Below are positions 38,598-39,398 of a DNA stretch of 39,398 nucleotides, piece by piece (the first letter of the stretch is position 1; each line of letters starts with the position of its first letter). The translations under genes and the position numbers were made by a program. The notes below the pieces were generated by a model. That model searched no databases and was not told the origin of the DNA. It was given only the letters and a program-made list of their open reading frames with translations. The stretch covers positions 1 to 39,398 of the forward strand of contig NZ_PJME01000072.1 in the NCBI RefSeq assembly GCF_002954775.1, given 5' to 3'. Source of the DNA: Streptomyces geranii (lineage in GTDB: Bacteria; Actinomycetota; Actinomycetes; Streptomycetales; Streptomycetaceae).

Positions 38598-38756
38598 ATG
38601 ACCAAGTGGGAATACGCGACTGTGCCTCTGCTCGTCCACGCCACGAAGCAGATCCTGGACACCTGGGGCGAGGACGGCTGGGAGCTCGTCCAGGTCGTGC
38701 CCGGGCCGAACAACCCCGAGCAGCTGGTGGCCTACCTGAAGCGGCCGAAGCCGTGA
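38598..38756 (+). CDS. Small DUF4177 protein
   Basis: A 52-residue protein of the DUF4177 family: MTKWEYATVPLLVHATKQIL, then the conserved DTWGEDGWELVQVVPGP core and a basic end. Function is unknown. The ATG at 38598 is preferred over upstream codons because the family starts with this segment. Its stop overlaps the GTG of the RidA gene by 4 nt, as in other actinobacteria, where the two are always paired. Confidence 0.88.
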   Translation: MTKWEYATVPLLVHATKQILDTWGEDGWELVQVVPGPNNPEQLVAYLKRPKP

Positions 38757-39220
38757 GCGCGGTGGAGTCCCGGCTCGCGGAGCTGGGCCTGACGCTCCCG
38801 GCGGTGGTACCGCCGCTCGCCGCGTACCAGCCGGCGGTCCGGTCCGGGGTGTACGTGTACACCTCGGGCCAGTTGCCCATGGTGGACGGCAAGCTGCCCC
38901 TCACCGGGAAGGTGGGCGCGGAGGTCACGCCGGAGGAGGCGAAGGACCTGGCCCGCACGTGCGCGCTGAACGCGCTCGCGGCGGTCAAGTCGGTCGCGGG
39001 CGACCTCGACAGGGTGGCGCGGGTCGTGAAGGTCGTGGGCTTCGTGGCCTCGGCCCCGGACTTCACCGGCCAGCCGGGGGTGGTCAACGGCGCGAGTGAG
39101 CTGCTGGGTGAGGTGCTGGGCGACAAGGGCGTCCACGCGCGGAGTGCGGTCGGGGTGGCGGTCCTTCCGCTGGACGCACCGGTGGAGGTCGAGGTCCAGG
39201 TGGAGCTGACGGAGGCGTAG
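38753..39220 (+). CDS. RidA-family enamine/imine deaminase
   Basis: A 155-residue RidA (YjgF/YER057c/UK114) protein. It resembles enzymes that hydrolyse reactive enamine and imine intermediates, such as 2-aminoacrylate from serine metabolism. The fold begins SRLAELGLTLPAVVPPLAAY, and has VRSGVYVYTSGQLP, LARTCALNALAAVKSV and GVHARSAVGVAVLPLDAPVEVEVQVEL. The usual arginine that holds the substrate carboxylate corresponds to R in HARSAVG. The GTG start at 38753 overlaps the DUF4177 stop (GTGA). Its product belongs to the longer, actinobacterial RidA subgroup. Confidence 0.92.
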   Translation: MSAVESRLAELGLTLPAVVPPLAAYQPAVRSGVYVYTSGQLPMVDGKLPLTGKVGAEVTPEEAKDLARTCALNALAAVKSVAGDLDRVARVVKVVGFVASAPDFTGQPGVVNGASELLGEVLGDKGVHARSAVGVAVLPLDAPVEVEVQVELTEA

Positions 39221-39262
39221 CGGGACCTTTCCTCGCCCCCGCCGCCCCTACCCGTCCCATCC

Positions 39263-39283
39263 TTCGGGGGCTCCGCCCCCGAA
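39263..39283 (+). terminator. Terminator after ridA-type gene
   Basis: TTCGGGGGC (39263-39271), TCC loop, GCCCCCGAA (39275-39283): a perfect 9-bp hairpin 42 nt after the stop. Confidence 0.75.
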
Positions 39284-39313
39284 CCCCCGTATCGCGCTGA
39301 ACGCGCTCGTCCT

Positions 39314-39398
39314 CAAACGCCGGACGGGCTGAGGGGTGCCGGCCTGTGCTGCAAATGGTGCAGGCCGGCGCTTGGTTCTTCAGCCCGTCCGGCGTTTG
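39314..39398. repeat. Inverted pair of the dispersed repeat with nested hairpin
   Basis: CAAACGCCGGACGGGCTGA (39314-39332) is the exact complement of TCAGCCCGTCCGGCGTTTG (39380-39398). Between them GCCGGCCTG (39338-39346) pairs with CAGGCCGGC (39361-39369). The whole could form an 85-nt cruciform or RNA stem. The window ends here, so the right arm may continue. Confidence 0.8.

Overview
The window is high-GC actinobacterial chromosome and fits Streptomyces best. The evidence is G/C-ending codon use throughout, many GTG starts with 4-nt GTGA/ATGA overlaps, a 112-residue WblA-type Wbl protein, a Spo0M homologue, small secreted proteins, and at both ends the GC-rich dispersed intergenic repeat (CAGCCCGTCCGGCGTTTGAGGA type) common in streptomycetes. 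All calls come from reading the sequence and from recalled family knowledge; no search was run.

Layout. (1) 1-7600: a histidine kinase with no response regulator in view, a small secreted SH3-like protein, a tightly overlapping four-gene minus-strand operon (lipoprotein, membrane-fusion-type adaptor with a peptidoglycan-binding domain, ABC ATPase, FtsX/MacB-type permease), and a divergent FAD monooxygenase. (2) 7600-10800: a XylF/G/H-like sugar ABC importer. (3) 10850-14460: a hypothetical protein, a DUF4352-like membrane-anchored protein, a PAS-PP2C (SpoIIE-type) phosphatase, and a TatA-like protein overlapping an unknown membrane protein. (4) 14540-21190: a stress cluster with TerD, a BlaI-family repressor plus M56 metalloprotease pair, a TerB-like protein, Spo0M and two coupled DUF21/CBS (CorC-type) membrane proteins. 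Three near-identical dyads (TCTACA-N4-T/CGTAGA) lie 44-64 nt upstream of terD, terB and spo0M, with a fourth, looser one before the CorC pair. They carry the TACA/TGTA core of BlaI/MecI operators, so this looks like one regulon controlled by the embedded BlaI/M56 pair.

(5) 21190-28900: an accessory, defence-like island between the CorC genes and a tRNA-Pro. It holds a frameshifted small gene, an RHH-PIN toxin-antitoxin pair with a palindromic operator, a ScoMcrA-like SBD-HNH endonuclease (expected to cut phosphorothioate DNA), a large STAND-type P-loop NTPase with a repeat-like C-terminus, a frameshifted gene of an unnamed family and an HTH-DUF488 protein. All genes after the first run on the minus strand toward the CorC genes. 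No integrase, transposase or duplicated tRNA end was seen.

(6) 28900-39398: a conserved actinobacterial core block: tRNA-Pro, Pr6Pr-type membrane protein, metallophosphoesterase, YqeY, an orphan LuxR-type HTH protein, a secreted protein, a PonA2-like class A PBP, wblA, two ArsA/Get3-like ATPases (BagA/BagB-like), a DUF4177 protein and RidA. The same neighbourhood (RidA, DUF4177, two ArsA-like ATPases, WhiB4, PonA2, metallophosphoesterase, tRNA-Pro) is known from Mycobacterium tuberculosis Rv3678c to about Rv3684, which supports these identities and suggests the island was added beside the tRNA.
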